Both the position numbers and the translations under genes were made by a program. Shown piece after piece: positions 1-10,671 of a DNA stretch of 22,213 bases (positions are counted from its first letter, which is position 1; each line of letters starts with the position of its first letter). This DNA comes from Davidsoniella eucalypti (lineage: Eukaryota; Ascomycota; Sordariomycetes; Microascales; Ceratocystidaceae): the NCBI GenBank assembly GCA_004009845.1, contig RMBW01000335.1:1-22213 (forward strand). The letters run 5' to 3'. The notes under the pieces were generated by a model. It ran no database searches and had not been told where the DNA came from. It worked only from the letters and a program-made list of their open reading frames with translations.

Positions 1-3
1 CCA

Positions 4-184
4 TGAGACGATATACGAGGAGTTGCAATGAAAACTGGTCGTAAAAGAGTAGTTCGATTGAGACCGATGAAGGAGAAAGAGAAACTAAGACTAATAATCG
101 GCGGGAATAGGTCCCTACTTATAGCCGATTCTAGTACTGACAAGGAATGCCTTGGCTAACCTTACTAGGCCTTAGTCTCTTACA
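4..184 (-). repeat. LTR1, 3' LTR of gypsy copy A
   Basis: This 181-bp repeat begins TGTAAGAGAC and ends GTCTCA in element orientation, so it has the canonical TG...CA ends. It recurs at 4731-4911 and 10929-11108. By eye it differs from LTR2 at three bases and from LTR3 at two bases plus one deletion. Inside are TATAAG (118-123, minus) and, 55 nt downstream, the predicted RNA start at 68. Only CCA precedes it, so no target-site duplication can be tested. Confidence 0.93.
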
Positions 185-418
185 ATAGTCTCCCCCCCCA
201 TCGGCAGAAAAATTACACTAATTTTACGTCTAAACATACAAAAAACACCCCTGTAGCATGGTGTATACAAACTTAAAACCGTATAGTACCTTGGTACTCG
301 ATATCCAAAAACAGAAATAACTCCAGAAACAGAAATAACTCCAAAATAGGTCAGCAATCTTATCCTGCAGACGCTCGGGTGTGCAGGTGACCAAGGTGGT
401 GCAGCCAATATTGCTGCC
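185..418 (-). other. 3' UTR of gypsy copy A
   Basis: This stretch lies between the pol stop codon (419-421) and the 3' LTR. It contains the polypurine tract next to the LTR and two direct copies of ACAGAAATAACTCCA (311-325 and 329-343, period 18). The same layout is found in copy B at 4912-5143. I see no convincing gene in it on either strand. Confidence 0.8.
188..199 (-). promoter_or_regulatory. Polypurine tract of copy A (plus-strand primer)
   Basis: In element orientation a run of eight G followed by AGAC lies a few bases before the TG of the 3' LTR. RNase H leaves such a tract on the RNA to prime plus-strand DNA synthesis. It is conserved in copy B at 4915-4926. The 3-nt TAT between tract and LTR is slightly unusual, since many elements have the tract nearly touching the LTR. 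Confidence 0.75.
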
Positions 419-3400
419 TTAGCCTACCATCAGTGGACTGCGTGTGTCCATACTCGTACCATGGTCCTTCTCGGGGCCATCCTCTGGTAGCAACCAGGCA
501 GTGTAAAGGGATTGGAGGGTCACGTTCCAATTCTTTTTCGTCTTCTCCGTGAAGACCAACCATGCTGCAGTGTCCTTCACGTGTTCCAATGGTTCCCAGG
601 TAGCATCTTGGTAACCTTTCCATTTGACCAAGGCTTGCGTGTGTCCATGGCGGGTACGTTGCTTGACGATTGCTTCCACTCTGTACTCGCCTGTTTCCAC
701 AGAGTCGTCTTCAAGTGCTTCCCTAGCCGTGATAGCCGCGGGCTCATCATCAGGTACTTCCTGCGAGGGTAAGGGGTTGTTGGGAGCTCGGCGGATTAGG
801 CTTACGTGGAAAACAGGATGGATGCCTGTGGGCACGTTCAATCGTACGTTGTGAGTGCCTGTAACCTCTAGGACTGTGTACAGTCTGGCCAACCAGTCTA
901 ACTTCTTGGACGGTCTCTCCGTGGTCAGGTTCTTCGTGTTGAGGTATACCTTATCTCCCACTCTGAAACTCTCGGATGGTTGACGGAGACGGTTGGCGCT
1001 GGTTTCCTGGTGTTCCTGGGTGGCAGCCATAGCTACGATCGCGAATTGGGTTGCGTCGCTTAGTTTGGACAGCCATTCCTGGGCACCACAAACAGGAGAT
1101 TTGTCAGAGGCAGGGGGACCTTGAACGGAGGGTTCAATAATGTCCACGTTGAAACCATGCGTGGTGAAGAAAGGGGAGAGGCCAGTGGTTGAGGAAATGC
1201 GGTTGTTGAGGGCCAATTGCGCTTGGGGCAGTAGTGAGGCCCAGTCGTCCTGTGCGAAGGAACAGAAATTGCGCAAGTACGTTTCAATCTCCTGATTGCT
1301 GCGCTCCTGACTACCATCAGTCTGGGGGTGGAAGGCAGTAGATAGGCGGCGTTGAATCCCAAAGCGACGGCATACTTCGCCCCAAAACAGCTGAGCAAAT
1401 TGAGGCCCTCTGTCGGAGACGATTGCAAGGGGGAAGCCGTGGTGGGAAAAGACGTGAATCAGCAGGGCTTCAGCAGTGGCTTGTGCGGTAATGGCCTTCA
1501 TAGGGATCAGGATTTGCGACTTCGACAGGCGGTCGGTGACTCCTAGAATAGAAGTGTAACCAGCAGAAGGGGGTAATGGGCCGATAAAGTCCATGGCCAG
1601 TTCAGACCAAGGTCTGGACGGTACTGGCAGGGGCTTCAACAGGCCGCGCTTCTGCTCTCGCCAAATCTTGCTTTTTCCACAAGAAGAGCAATTCGACACG
1701 AATTGTCGGACATCGTTGGTTAGGCCAGGCCAGGCATATTCGCGCGAAACTAAGTCACGGGTGATTGCTCTGCCGGGGTGGCCTGCGAGGGTAGAGTCGT
1801 GAATTTGCTGGATGATTCTGGTCCTCAGGGGTTCGTGGTGAGGGACCCAAAGTCTATCACGCCAGCGTAGTCTACCTTCCGAGTCTAGCTTGCACTCGCT
1901 CATTTGCCATTGCAAACCCCAGTCGGCTGGGAATGAGCGAGCTCCTTCTCGTACTAGTTTACGAGCTAACCACCAACGGTTGCATTGGGTCAGAGCCTGG
2001 TTCCATAGGCTAGTCATCTCGGGGTCCGCGAAGGGGGAGGTCACAGCTTCCTTAGTCGCCTTGTCGTCAGTCGGCGCGTCCTTGTCAGGCTCCTGAGCCC
2101 AAACTGCGCCGATTACCACCAGGTCGTTGCTTGACTCACTCTTCTCGAGGAGTTGGTGGAAGCGACTAGCCAGCCTGTCGTCACTTTCGTCGGCTGGCAT
2201 ATCCTGGTCCCTTCTAGACAGGGCGTCTGGCACAACTTGCTCAGTACCTGGGCGGTGGCGTAGGCAGAAACTAAAGTCCGAAAGCTCATATCCCCAGCGG
2301 CGCTGTCTCTCAGCCAACGTTCTCTTGGTCTGAAAGTATTCCAAGTTCCGGTGATCAGTCCACACCACAAAGTCGACCCCTAGGAGGAAATGGCGCCATT
2401 CGCGAATGGACCAGTAGATGGCCAACATCTCCTTGTCGTGAATGGGGTAGTTGGCTTCGGGGGGGTGTGAGTTTGCGAGAAAGGAAGGCAATGGGGTGCA
2501 TGAGGCCATCATCTCCTCGTTGAGACAATTCTGCTCCCAGGGCGTAACCGGAAGAGTCCGCGGTTAATACCGTTTCTCTCAGCGGGTCAAAGGGGGTCAA
2601 AACAGGGGGAGTGAGGAAGGCTCTCTTAACCTCGGCGAAAGCGTGCGCACATGCGTCAGACCAGACAAAGGGGGTATCCTTCTTGGTTAACCCTACCATC
2701 GGCGCTATCATTTCAGACAGTCGGGGCACAAAGTCTCGATAGAAGTTGACAAAGCCGATGAAACCACGTAGACCTTTCAAAGTTGTGGGAGAATTCCAGT
2801 TGCGAATCGCAAGGGTTTTCTCAGGGTCTGCCTTGATGCCAATACCCGGGCCAACGATGAAGCCGAGGAACTTGATTTCCTTGGCTAGGAACTGGCACTT
2901 GCGAAGGTCGAGTTGTAAGCCGGCTAGATCGAGTGCATGGACAATTTCGAGCACTAATTTCCTGTGCTCTTCCTCAGTACCACTGGAGTAGATGTCCACG
3001 TCGTCAATGTATGCGCTGCAACTGACGCCTAGCCACTTTCGGAGGACCGAGTTGATGTAGCGTTGAAACGCAGCAGGGGCATTCGTCAGGCCAAAGGGGA
3101 TCACGTTCCACTCGAAGGCCCCTAGAGGAGTCCGAAAGGCGGTTAACTCCTCATAACCAGGGGCAATCCGAATACGATGAAATGCGGCAATAACGTCCAC
3201 CTTGGAGACCCATTTAGCAGCCGAGATTTGCCGAAGAGTGTCGTGGATAAGGGGTAAGGGTATGAGTCCTTTTTGGAAATAGCGTTAACTGCGCGGTAGT
3301 CTACGCAGAAACGAATTCCACCTCCAGGTTTCTTTACAAATAGAACTGGGGAGCCCACTTCAGACTTTGTGTCTTTTATCCATCTTGTAGACAACAGTTC

Positions 3401-4119
3401 GGTCAATGTCTTCTGCATTACCAATAGTTCTGCGCGAGACAGCGGATACAACGATTGTACAGGTAACGTTTTTCCTTCCAGCAGCTCGATTTTCAAGTCT
3501 ACTCCAGGCCGGTGTGGCGGGAGGTCCTTCGAGGCTTTGGCTTCGAACGCAGAGGCGACAGGTCTTAACCATTCTGGGAGGGGAGGTCTTTCCAGTTCTT
3601 TCTGTTCTAACGCTCTGTTAACATCTTCTAGTGTGATGCGGTAAACAGCAGTGTCGTCGTTGTCGCAGAGTTTGTGGAATTCCTCAGGTGTTAACTCCTC
3701 AGCCGTAGTGACTTCAATTTGTCCAGAACGAGGGTGCAGGTGTACATCGTGGTTGATGAGCCAGCGTTGACCGAGTATCAGGTCTTCGGTTTGGCCGGGG
3801 ACGACGTAGGCCCAAATGTCCTCGTGGTGGTCAGGTAGGTGCAGCGTAAACTGGGCTATCTGAGTGATGACAGGTGGGTCGGACTGGGAGGAGGCGAGGG
3901 AGACCTTGCGTGGCTCGATAGGCTGGGTCTGGGTGGCGTAGTGGAGTAGGCGCGGAGGGACGACGGCGAGGCAGAGGCAGCCACTGTCGACGAGAGCTTT
4001 AGTCGAAAGTTCATTAATAGACAAATCTAAGTATAAACCTTTAGCTCCCATCTGAGTTCTAACTATCTCTTCCCCTATCTTCGTATCCTCCTTGTCAGGG
4101 CGCGACTTGTCCTGACTTC
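419..4119 (-). pseudogene. pol: Pol polyprotein of copy A, frame-broken (PR-RT-RH-IN-chromodomain)
   Basis: The protease active site ALVDSG is near 3986. RT follows, with the VDYRAVN and AFRTPLGAF blocks and a YIDD catalytic box (about 3005). RNase H shows TADSS and WTDHR. Integrase has the HHCC finger, a D,D(35)E core and the FHPQTDG block, and a chromodomain with KWKGY and TWEP lies at 545-688. The frame is lost near 3258, where copy B has four G and A has three, and again in 2459-2490, where A has one extra G and local differences. The ATG at 4051 is not the only possible start: the frame is open back through the gag stop, being -1 relative to gag. Product would act in the cytoplasmic particle and then the nucleus. 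Confidence 0.88.
4094..4116 (-). promoter_or_regulatory. Stem-loop after gag stop, copy A
   Basis: GTCAGG (4094-4099) and CCTGAC (4111-4116) are exact inverted repeats separated by 11 nt, a few bases downstream of the gag TAG (4120-4122) in element orientation. Copy B has the same structure extended to 8 bp. Such a position fits a role in recoding from gag into the -1 pol frame or in translational restart. The function is inferred. Confidence 0.5.
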
Positions 4120-4730
4120 CTAAAAATCCAACTCTATGAGGTCGTGCTCCGACCCGTTATCCGCCGCTTTAGAGTCAACCTTGGCTACCGTGGTGGTGGT
4201 GTTATCCGGGGGAGGCAGCGCGCGATCCATGGCAAGTTCGTCGTACTTGGCGATTTCCTCACGCATCACCGTGCGTATGGCGTTGATAGATAGCTGGTTG
4301 TTCGAGGGGCCTGGCTGGGAAGAGCGCTGGGGGCAACGGCGTGCGATGTGATCCTTGAGCCCACAGATAAAGCATGCGTTTTCACGCATTAAACGGTGTC
4401 GTTCCGACTCGGAAAGTTTTGGTCTCTCCGAACGGGCAGCAGGCTGGGGGCGGTTCTCCCGACGAGTCTGTTGGTTGGGCCGCTCTCTCCAGTTGCTCGA
4501 CTTAGTATGCTCAGGTTTGGGGGTCGATTCGATAGCGCGGCGCTTACCAGTGGGGCGGTCGAAGTGCTTCAAGAGGTCGTCGATGATAGCATGGTAGGAG
4601 TTGGACTTCCAAGCCCATCCGGTGCGTTCAATCAGATCGTCACGCATGGCAGAACGCAGGATGTCAATTAGCGTGGTGTCGTCGTGGATGCCGGCTTCCA
4701 TGGCTAGGGTCTCGAAGCGGAGGTGGAAGG
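4120..4730 (-). pseudogene. gag: Gag C-terminal fragment of copy A with CCHC zinc knuckle
   Basis: This reading frame is open from the junction at 4730 to TAG at 4120. It begins inside the capsid domain (FHLRFETLAMEAG) and contains one nucleocapsid-type zinc knuckle, CFICGLKDHIARRCP, matching C-x2-C-x4-H-x4-C, in a basic region rich in R and Q. The capsid N-terminal half seen in copy B (9451-10189) is absent, so this is a partial gene and not a free-standing protein. It is cut by the terminus of LTR2 without intervening sequence. Confidence 0.85.
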
Positions 4731-4911
4731 TGAGACGATATACGAGGAGTTGCGATGAAAACTGGTCGTAAAAGAATAGTTCGATTGAGACCGATGAAGG
4801 AGAAAGAGAAACTAAGACTAATAATCGGCGGGAATAGGTCCCTACTTATAGCCGATTCTAGTACCGACAAGGAATGCCTTGGCTAACCTTACTAGGCCTT
4901 AGTCTCTTACA
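4731..4911 (-). repeat. LTR2, 3' LTR of gypsy copy B
   Basis: This 181-bp repeat with TG...CA ends is bordered on the low side by gag of copy A and on the high side by the polypurine tract of copy B. The polypurine tract identifies it as B's 3' LTR. It contains TATAAG (4845-4850, minus) and the predicted RNA start at 4795. In element orientation the start ATCGGTCTCAA is the exact complement of the primer site at 10916-10926. Confidence 0.93.
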
Positions 4912-5143
4912 ATAGTCTCCCCCCCCATCGGCAGAAAAATTACACTAATTTTACGTCTAAACATACAAAAACACCCCTGTAGCATGGTGTATACAAACTT
5001 AAAACCGTATAGTACCCGGTACTCGATATCCAAAAACAGAAATAACTCCAGAAACAGAAATAACTCCAAAATAGGTCAGCAATCTTATCCTGCAGACGCT
5101 CGGGTGTGCAGGTGACCAAGGTGGTGCAGCCAATATTGCTGCC
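4912..5143 (-). other. 3' UTR of gypsy copy B
   Basis: This non-coding stretch separates the pol stop (5144-5146) from the 3' LTR. It is nearly identical to 185-418 of copy A, including the polypurine tract and the doubled 18-bp motif. I see no gene here. Confidence 0.8.
4915..4926 (-). promoter_or_regulatory. Polypurine tract of copy B
   Basis: Eight G followed by AGAC in element orientation, just upstream of the 3' LTR. Its sequence and position are the same as in copy A. Confidence 0.75.
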
Positions 5144-8100
5144 TTAGCCTACCATCAGTGGACTGCGTGTGTCCATACTCGTACCATGGTCCTTCTCGGG
5201 GCCATCCTCTGGTAGCAACCAGGCAGTGTAAAGGGATTGGAGGGTCACGTTCCAATTCTTTTTCGTCTTCTCCGTGAAGACCAACCATGCTGCAGTGTCC
5301 TTCACGTGTTCCAATGGTTCCCAGGTAGCATCTTGGTAACCTTTCCATTTGACCAAGGCTTGCGTGTGTCCATGGCGGGTACGTTGCTTGACGATTGCTT
5401 CCACTCTGTACTCGCCTGTTTCCACAGAGTCGTCTTCCAGTGCTTCCCTAGCCGTGATAGCCGCGGGCTCATCATCAGGTACTTCCTGTGAGGGTAAGGG
5501 GTTGTTGGGAGCTCGGCGGATTAGGCTTACGTGGAAGACGGGGTGGATGCCTGTCGGCACGTTCAATCGTACATTGTGGGTGCCTGTAACCTCCAGGACT
5601 GTGTACAGTCTGGCCAACCAGTCTAACTTCTTGGACGGTCTCTCCGTGGTCAAGTTCTTCGTGTTGAGGTAGACCTTGTCTCCCACTCTGAAGTTCTCAG
5701 ATGGTTGACGGAGACGGTTAGCGCTAGTTTCCTGGTGCTCTTGGGTGGCGGCCATAGCTACGATCGCGAACTGTGTTGCGTTGCTTAGTTTGGTCAACCA
5801 TTCCTGGGCACCACAGACAGGAGACTTGTCGGAGGCAGGGGGACCTTGTACAGATGGTTCAATAATGTCGACGTTAAACCCGTGGGTCATGAAGAACGGT
5901 GAGAGACCCGTAGTGGAAGAGATCCTGTTGTTCAGTGCGAGTTGTGCTTGAGGCAGCAAGGAGGCCCAGTCGTCCTGAGCGAAGGAACAGAAATTGCGAA
6001 GGTACGTTTCAATCTCCTGATTACTGCGTTCTTGGCTGCCATCCGTTTGAGGATGGAACGCTGTGGACAGGCGACGCTGGATCCCAAAGCGACGGCATAC
6101 TTCGCCCCAAAATAACTGCGCAAATTGAGGCCCTCTATCGGAAACGATAGCAAGGGGGAAACCGTGGTGAGAAAAGACGTGGATCAGCAGGGCTTCAGCG
6201 GTGGCTTGTGCGGTGATAGCCTTCATGGGAATCAGAATCTGTGATTTAGACAGACGATCAGTGACCCCTAGAATGGAGGTGCAACCAGCAGAAGGGGGTA
6301 ACGGGCCGATAAAGTCCATAGCCAATTCAGACCAAGGTCTGGACGGTACTGGTAGGGGTTTCAGCAGGCCGCGCTTCTGCTCTCGCCAAATCTTGCTTTT
6401 TCCGCAAGACGAGCAATTCGATACGAACTGACGGACATCGTTGGTCAGACCAGGCCAGGCATATTCGCGCGACACTAAGTCACGGGTGATTGCTCTGCCG
6501 GGGTGGCCTGCGAGGGTAGAGTCGTGAATTTGCTGGATGATTCTGGTCCTCAGGGGTTCGTGGTGAGGGACCCAAAGTCTATCACGCCAGCGTAGTCTAC
6601 CTTCAGAGTCTAGCTTGCACTCGCTCATTTGCCATTGCAAACCCCAGTCGGCTGGGAATGAGCGAGCTCCTTCTCGTACTAGTTTACGAGCTAACCACCA
6701 ACGGTTGCATTGGGTCAGAGCTTGGTTCCATAGGCTAGTCATCTCGGGGTCCGCGAAGGGGGAGGTCACAGCTTCCTTAGTCGCCTTGTCGTCAGTCGGC
6801 GCGTCCTTGTCAGGCTCCTGGGCCCAAACTGCGCCGATTACCACCAGGTCGTTGCTTGACTCACTCTTCTCGAGGAGTTGGTGGAAGCGACTAGCCAGCC
6901 TGTCGTCACTTTCGTTGGCTGGCATGTCCTGGTCCCTTCTAGACAGGGCGTCTGGCACAACTTGCTCAGTACCTGGGCGGTGGCGTAGGCAGAAACTAAA
7001 GTCCGAAAGCTCATATCCCCAGCGGCGTTGTCTCTCGGCCAGCGTTCTCTTGGTTTGAAAGTACTCCAAGTTACGGTGGTCGGTCCACACCACGAAGTCA
7101 ACCCCTAGGAGGAAATGGCGCCATTCTCGAATGGACCAGTAGATAGCCAACATCTCCTTATCATGAATGGGGTAATTGGCTTCGGGGGGTGTAAGCTTGC
7201 GTGAGAGAAAAGCAATGGGGTGCATGAGACCATCGTCTCCTCGCTGAGACAACTCTGCTCCCAGGGCGTAACCGGAAGAGTCTGCGGTCAATACCGTTTC
7301 TCTCAGCGGGTCAAAGGGGGTCAGAACAGGGGGAGTGAGGAAGGCTCTCTTAACCTCGGCGAAAGCGTGCGCACATGCGTCAGACCAAACAAAGGGGGTA
7401 TCCTTCTTGGTTAACCCTACCATCGGCGCTATCATTTCAGACAGTCGAGGTACAAAGTCTCGATAGAAGTTGACAAAGCCGATGAATCCACGTAGACCTT
7501 TCAAAGTTGTGGGAGATTCCAGTTGCGGATCGCAAGGGATTTCTCAGGGTCTGCCTTGATGCCAATACCTGGGCCAACAATGAAGCCGAGGAACTTGATT
7601 TCCTTAGCTAGGAACTGGCACTTGCGGAGGTCGAGTTGTAGGCCGGCGAGATCGAGCGCGTGGACAATTTCGAGCACTAACTTCCTGTGCTCTTCCTCAG
7701 TACCACTGGAGTAGATGTCCACATCGTCAATGTAGGCGCTGCAGCTGATGCCTAGCCATTTCCGAAGGACCGAATTGATGTAACGCTGGAACGCAGCAGG
7801 GGCATTAGTCAAACCGAAAGGGATAACGTTCCATTCAAAGGCCCCTAGGGGAGTCCGAAATGCGGTTAACTCCTCGTAGCCAGGGGCGATACGAATGCGA
7901 TGGAAGGCAGCAATGACATCGACCTTGGACACCCACTTGGCTTCCGAAATTTGCCGAAGGGTGTCGTGGATAAGGGGTAAGGGGTATGAGTCCTTTTTGG
8001 AAATAGCGTTGACTGCGCGGTAGTCTACGCAGAAACGAATTCCACCTCCAGGTTTCTTTACAAATAGCACTGGAGAGCCCACTTCAGACTTTGTGTCCTT

Positions 8101-8842
8101 TATCCATCTTGTAGACAACAGTTCGGTCAATGTCTTCTGCATTACCAATAGTTCTGCGCGAGACAGCGGATACAACGATTGTACAGGTAATGTCTTCCCT
8201 TCCAGCAGCTCGATTTTCAAGTCTACTCCAGGCCGGTGTGGCGGGAGGTCCTTCGAGGCTTTGGCTTCGAACGCAGAGGCAACAGGTCTTAACCATTCTG
8301 GGAGGGGTGGTCTTTCCAGTTCTTTCTGTTCCAACGCTCTGTTAACATCTTCTAGTGTGATGCGGTAAACAGCAGTGTCGTCGTTGTCGCAGAGTTTGTG
8401 GAATTCCTCGGGTGTTAACTCCTCAGCTGTAGTAACTTCAATCTGTCCCGAACGAGGGTGCAGGTGTACATCGTGGTTGATGAGCCAGCGTTGACCGAGT
8501 ATCAGGTCTTCGGTTTGGCCGGGGACGACGTAGGCCCAAATGTCCTCGTGGTGGTCAGGTAGATGTAGCGTAAACTGTGCTATCTGGGTGATGACCGGGG
8601 GGTCGGACTGGGAGGAGGCGAGGGAGACCTTGCGAGGCTCGATAGGCTGGGTCTGGGTAGCGTAGGGAGTAGGCGCGGAGGGACGACGGCGAGGCAGAGG
8701 CAGCCACTGTCGACGAGAGCTTTAGTCGAAAGTTCATTAATAGACAAATCTAAGTATAAACCTTTAGCTCCCATCTGAGTTCTAACTATCTCTTCCCCTA
8801 TCTTCGTATCCTCCTGGTCAGGGCGCGACTTGTCCTGACCAC
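5144..8842 (-). pseudogene. pol: Pol polyprotein of copy B, frame-broken (PR-RT-RH-IN-chromodomain)
   Basis: Three pieces of one polyprotein. Protease (VDSG) starts at the high end. Its frame breaks near 8665, where copy A has an extra T. The next segment, to about 7515, holds RT with VDYRAVN, SKVDVIAAF and YIDD. After a second break (GAGATTCC against GAGAATTCC in A) the last 786 codons are open. Within those, RNase H has D74, E117 and D142. Integrase has H327, H334, C364 and C367 as the zinc finger and D397, D456, E492 as the catalytic triad with exactly 35 residues between the last two. The chromodomain covers about residues 698-745 (5270-5413) with KWKGY. Integrase through chromodomain is intact. 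Both breaks are 1-bp losses and could be sequencing errors. Confidence 0.9.
8815..8841 (-). promoter_or_regulatory. Stem-loop after gag stop, copy B
   Basis: TGGTCAGG (8815-8822) and CCTGACCA (8834-8841) form an 8-bp perfect stem with an 11-nt loop, one nucleotide beyond the gag TAG (8843-8845). Copy A has a 6-bp version. The two extra pairs in B arise from changes on both sides of the stem. Candidate recoding or restart element for pol, which is open in the -1 frame across the stop. Confidence 0.5.
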
Positions 8843-10189
8843 CTAAAAATCCAGTTCAATTAGGTCGTATTCCGACCCGTTCTCCGCTACCTTAGAGTCG
8901 ACCTTGGCTACCGTCGTGGTGGTGTTGTCAGGGGGAGGCAGCACACGATCCATGGCCCGTTCGTCATACTTCGCGATTTCCTCACGCATTACAGTGCGTA
9001 TGGCGTTGATAGACAGCTGATTGTTGGAGGGCCTGGCTGGGAAGAGCGCTGGGGGCAACGGCGTGCGATGTGATCCTTGAGCCACAGATAAAGCATGCGT
9101 TTTCACGCATTAACCGGTGTCGTTCCGACTCGGACAGTTTTGGTCTGTCTGAGCGGGCAGCAAGCTGAGGGCGGTTCTCCCGACGGGTCTGTTGGTCAGG
9201 CCGCTCTCTCCAGTTACTCGACTTGGTGTGCTCGGGCTTAGGGGTGGACTCAATGACGCGGCGCTTACCAGATGGGCGATCGAAGTGTTTCAAGAGTCGT
9301 CGATGATCGCGTGGTACGAGTTAGACTTCCAAGCCCACCCGGTGCGTTCAACCAAATCGTCACGCATGGCAGAACGTAGGATGTCGATAACGTGGTGTCG
9401 TCGTGAATGCCGGCTTCCATGGCTAGGGTTTCGAATCGGAGGTGGAAGGCTTTGAAGGGTTCACGATCTCCCTGAGCGGACTTGTAGAAAGCGATGCGAG
9501 CGTTAGTGAGTCGTTCGCGCGACCGGAACATATCGTCGAGTTTCTCCAGCAGCAGATCGTAGGGTCTGGAACGTTGGCAGATAGAGTCGAAAAAGACGTT
9601 TAACTTGGCTTGCGTGGTCGCGCCTAAGCGGCCGTACAGGTAGACTGCCTTAGAGAGGTCACCGCCTAGGGCTGCTCCATCGATCAACATCTTGTTCGTT
9701 GCTAGCCTTCTCCAGATCTCGTAGTCAGAGTGCGAGCCGCTGAATTCGTTGAGTAGGGGCTGGACCTGACGGGTAGGGCTTGGCTGGAAGAGGCGGGTAG
9801 TGGCTGAGGAGCAGGTGCAGGTGGTAGCGGAGGAGCCGTGGTTCGCGTTGTTCCTTAGCAAACAGCATTTGACCAAGACGGTTCATCATGGACTTCATTT
9901 CTACCATGTCATCTTGTAGAGAGTCCAGACGGTCAGCTTCGCGAGAGGGTTGGCGGCCACGATCTGATTCAGGGTACGTGTCGCGTGGTCTCATACTCTC
10001 AGCGAGGCGGGCTAAGTCAGAAGTGTCCGAAGGGTTATCACTGGCGTCGTCATCATCTGCGGGCAGCGGGTTGCGTGAGGTGGTTACTCTGCTTAATGTG
10101 CGTGCGTGCGTAGTTTCGGTAGAGATGAGCTGCTCCGTGGTCTCCTTGGCTTTAGAGCGGGTTCGCGTGGGGGTGCGAGGCAGGCCCAT
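8843..10189 (-). pseudogene. gag: Gag of copy B, frame-broken
   Basis: Structural protein of the retrotransposon particle. The start at 10189 (MGLPRTPT) is the first ATG of a frame open from a stop near 10399. The N-terminal part is hydrophilic with acidic DDDDASD and a likely helical stretch. A Pro-rich linker (about 9760-9850) holds frame changes, then comes a gypsy capsid domain (LNEFSGSHSDYEIW to FHLRFETLAMEAG). The CCHC knuckle region survives only in part (CFICG), because bases are missing relative to copy A near 9030, 9070, 9297 and 9388. The stop is TAG at 8843-8845. As written it cannot give one protein. Copy A shows the intact C-terminal half. Confidence 0.85.
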
Positions 10190-10343
10190 GAAAGGTGACT
10201 TGAGGAGGGCAGGACGGAGCGAGGTTCGAGCAACGCGTTCCTGACGCGTACGAGCTTGGCCGATGTGGACGTGGCCGACGAAACCGCTGGTGAAAGATAG
10301 ATGGCCTAGGTGGCTGTGGAAGTGCTGACTGTGACTGAGGATA

Positions 10344-10628
10344 TCACGGGAGGCAGGGCAGAATCCTAGGTGGCAGCGAGGCGCGCGCGTTCCTTGCGTT
10401 TAAAGAGGGCAAGGTAACACCAGCCGGTCTACTCCAGGGTCGATCCTCGGGTAGGCCTACGGCCGACAGCGTGTAACCCTCAGGGGGCTCCTGGCTGGGG
10501 TCTAGGAGGTGGACACGAGCCAGGGCTAGTTTCTGCTTAACAATACAGAAGGCTTCATAGTAACCAACGAGGGCGGCGCAGTTCAGGGAGGCCAGGATGA
10601 CCAGAACCAGGAAGGTGAAGTCAGACAT
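10344..10628 (-). CDS. Small leader ORF, 94 aa, hydrophobic N-terminus, unknown
   Basis: I do not recognise this protein. It begins MSDFTFLVLVILASL and continues through NCAALVGYYEAF, giving about 23 mostly non-polar residues directly after the start, which would serve as a signal anchor or membrane segment. The rest is Pro- and Arg-rich with no known motif. It lies wholly upstream of gag in the leader RNA. It could be a regulatory upstream ORF, a captured fragment, or chance, since 94 codons is not long for this composition. Copy A lacks the region, so conservation cannot be tested here. Confidence 0.25.
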   Translation of the reverse strand: MSDFTFLVLVILASLNCAALVGYYEAFCIVKQKLALARVHLLDPSQEPPEGYTLSAVGLPEDRPWSRPAGVTLPSLNARNARASLPPRILPCLP

Positions 10629-10671
10629 AGTGACTTAGAAGCGCAAGGGGTAGCAAGCGGACTGGTAGGGG

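Larger units (their letters stand above)
4..4730 (-). mobile_element. Ty3/gypsy chromovirus, copy A, 5'-truncated
   Basis: Minus-strand LTR retrotransposon with, in element order, the C-terminal half of gag, protease, RT, RNase H, integrase, chromodomain, 3' UTR, polypurine tract and 3' LTR (4-184). Compared with copy B it lacks the LTR, primer site, leader and N-terminal gag, about 1.5 kb of internal sequence plus an LTR. Its gag ends abruptly at 4730 against the 3' LTR of copy B, with no spacer. The simplest reading is that B inserted into A's gag and the upstream part of A lies elsewhere or was lost. Pol has two frame breaks, so this copy cannot make a full polyprotein as written. Confidence 0.9.

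Noticed and set aside
4731..4911. LTR2 as the shared LTR of a simple A-B tandem formed by LTR-LTR recombination
   Set aside because: In a tandem, the primer site, leader and N-terminal gag of A should follow LTR2. They are absent and gag is cut mid-domain.
6615..7058. Plus-strand frame of 147 codons inside gypsy pol
   Set aside because: It lies opposite the RNase H and integrase coding region, which has clear motifs in the other strand. No recognisable domain.
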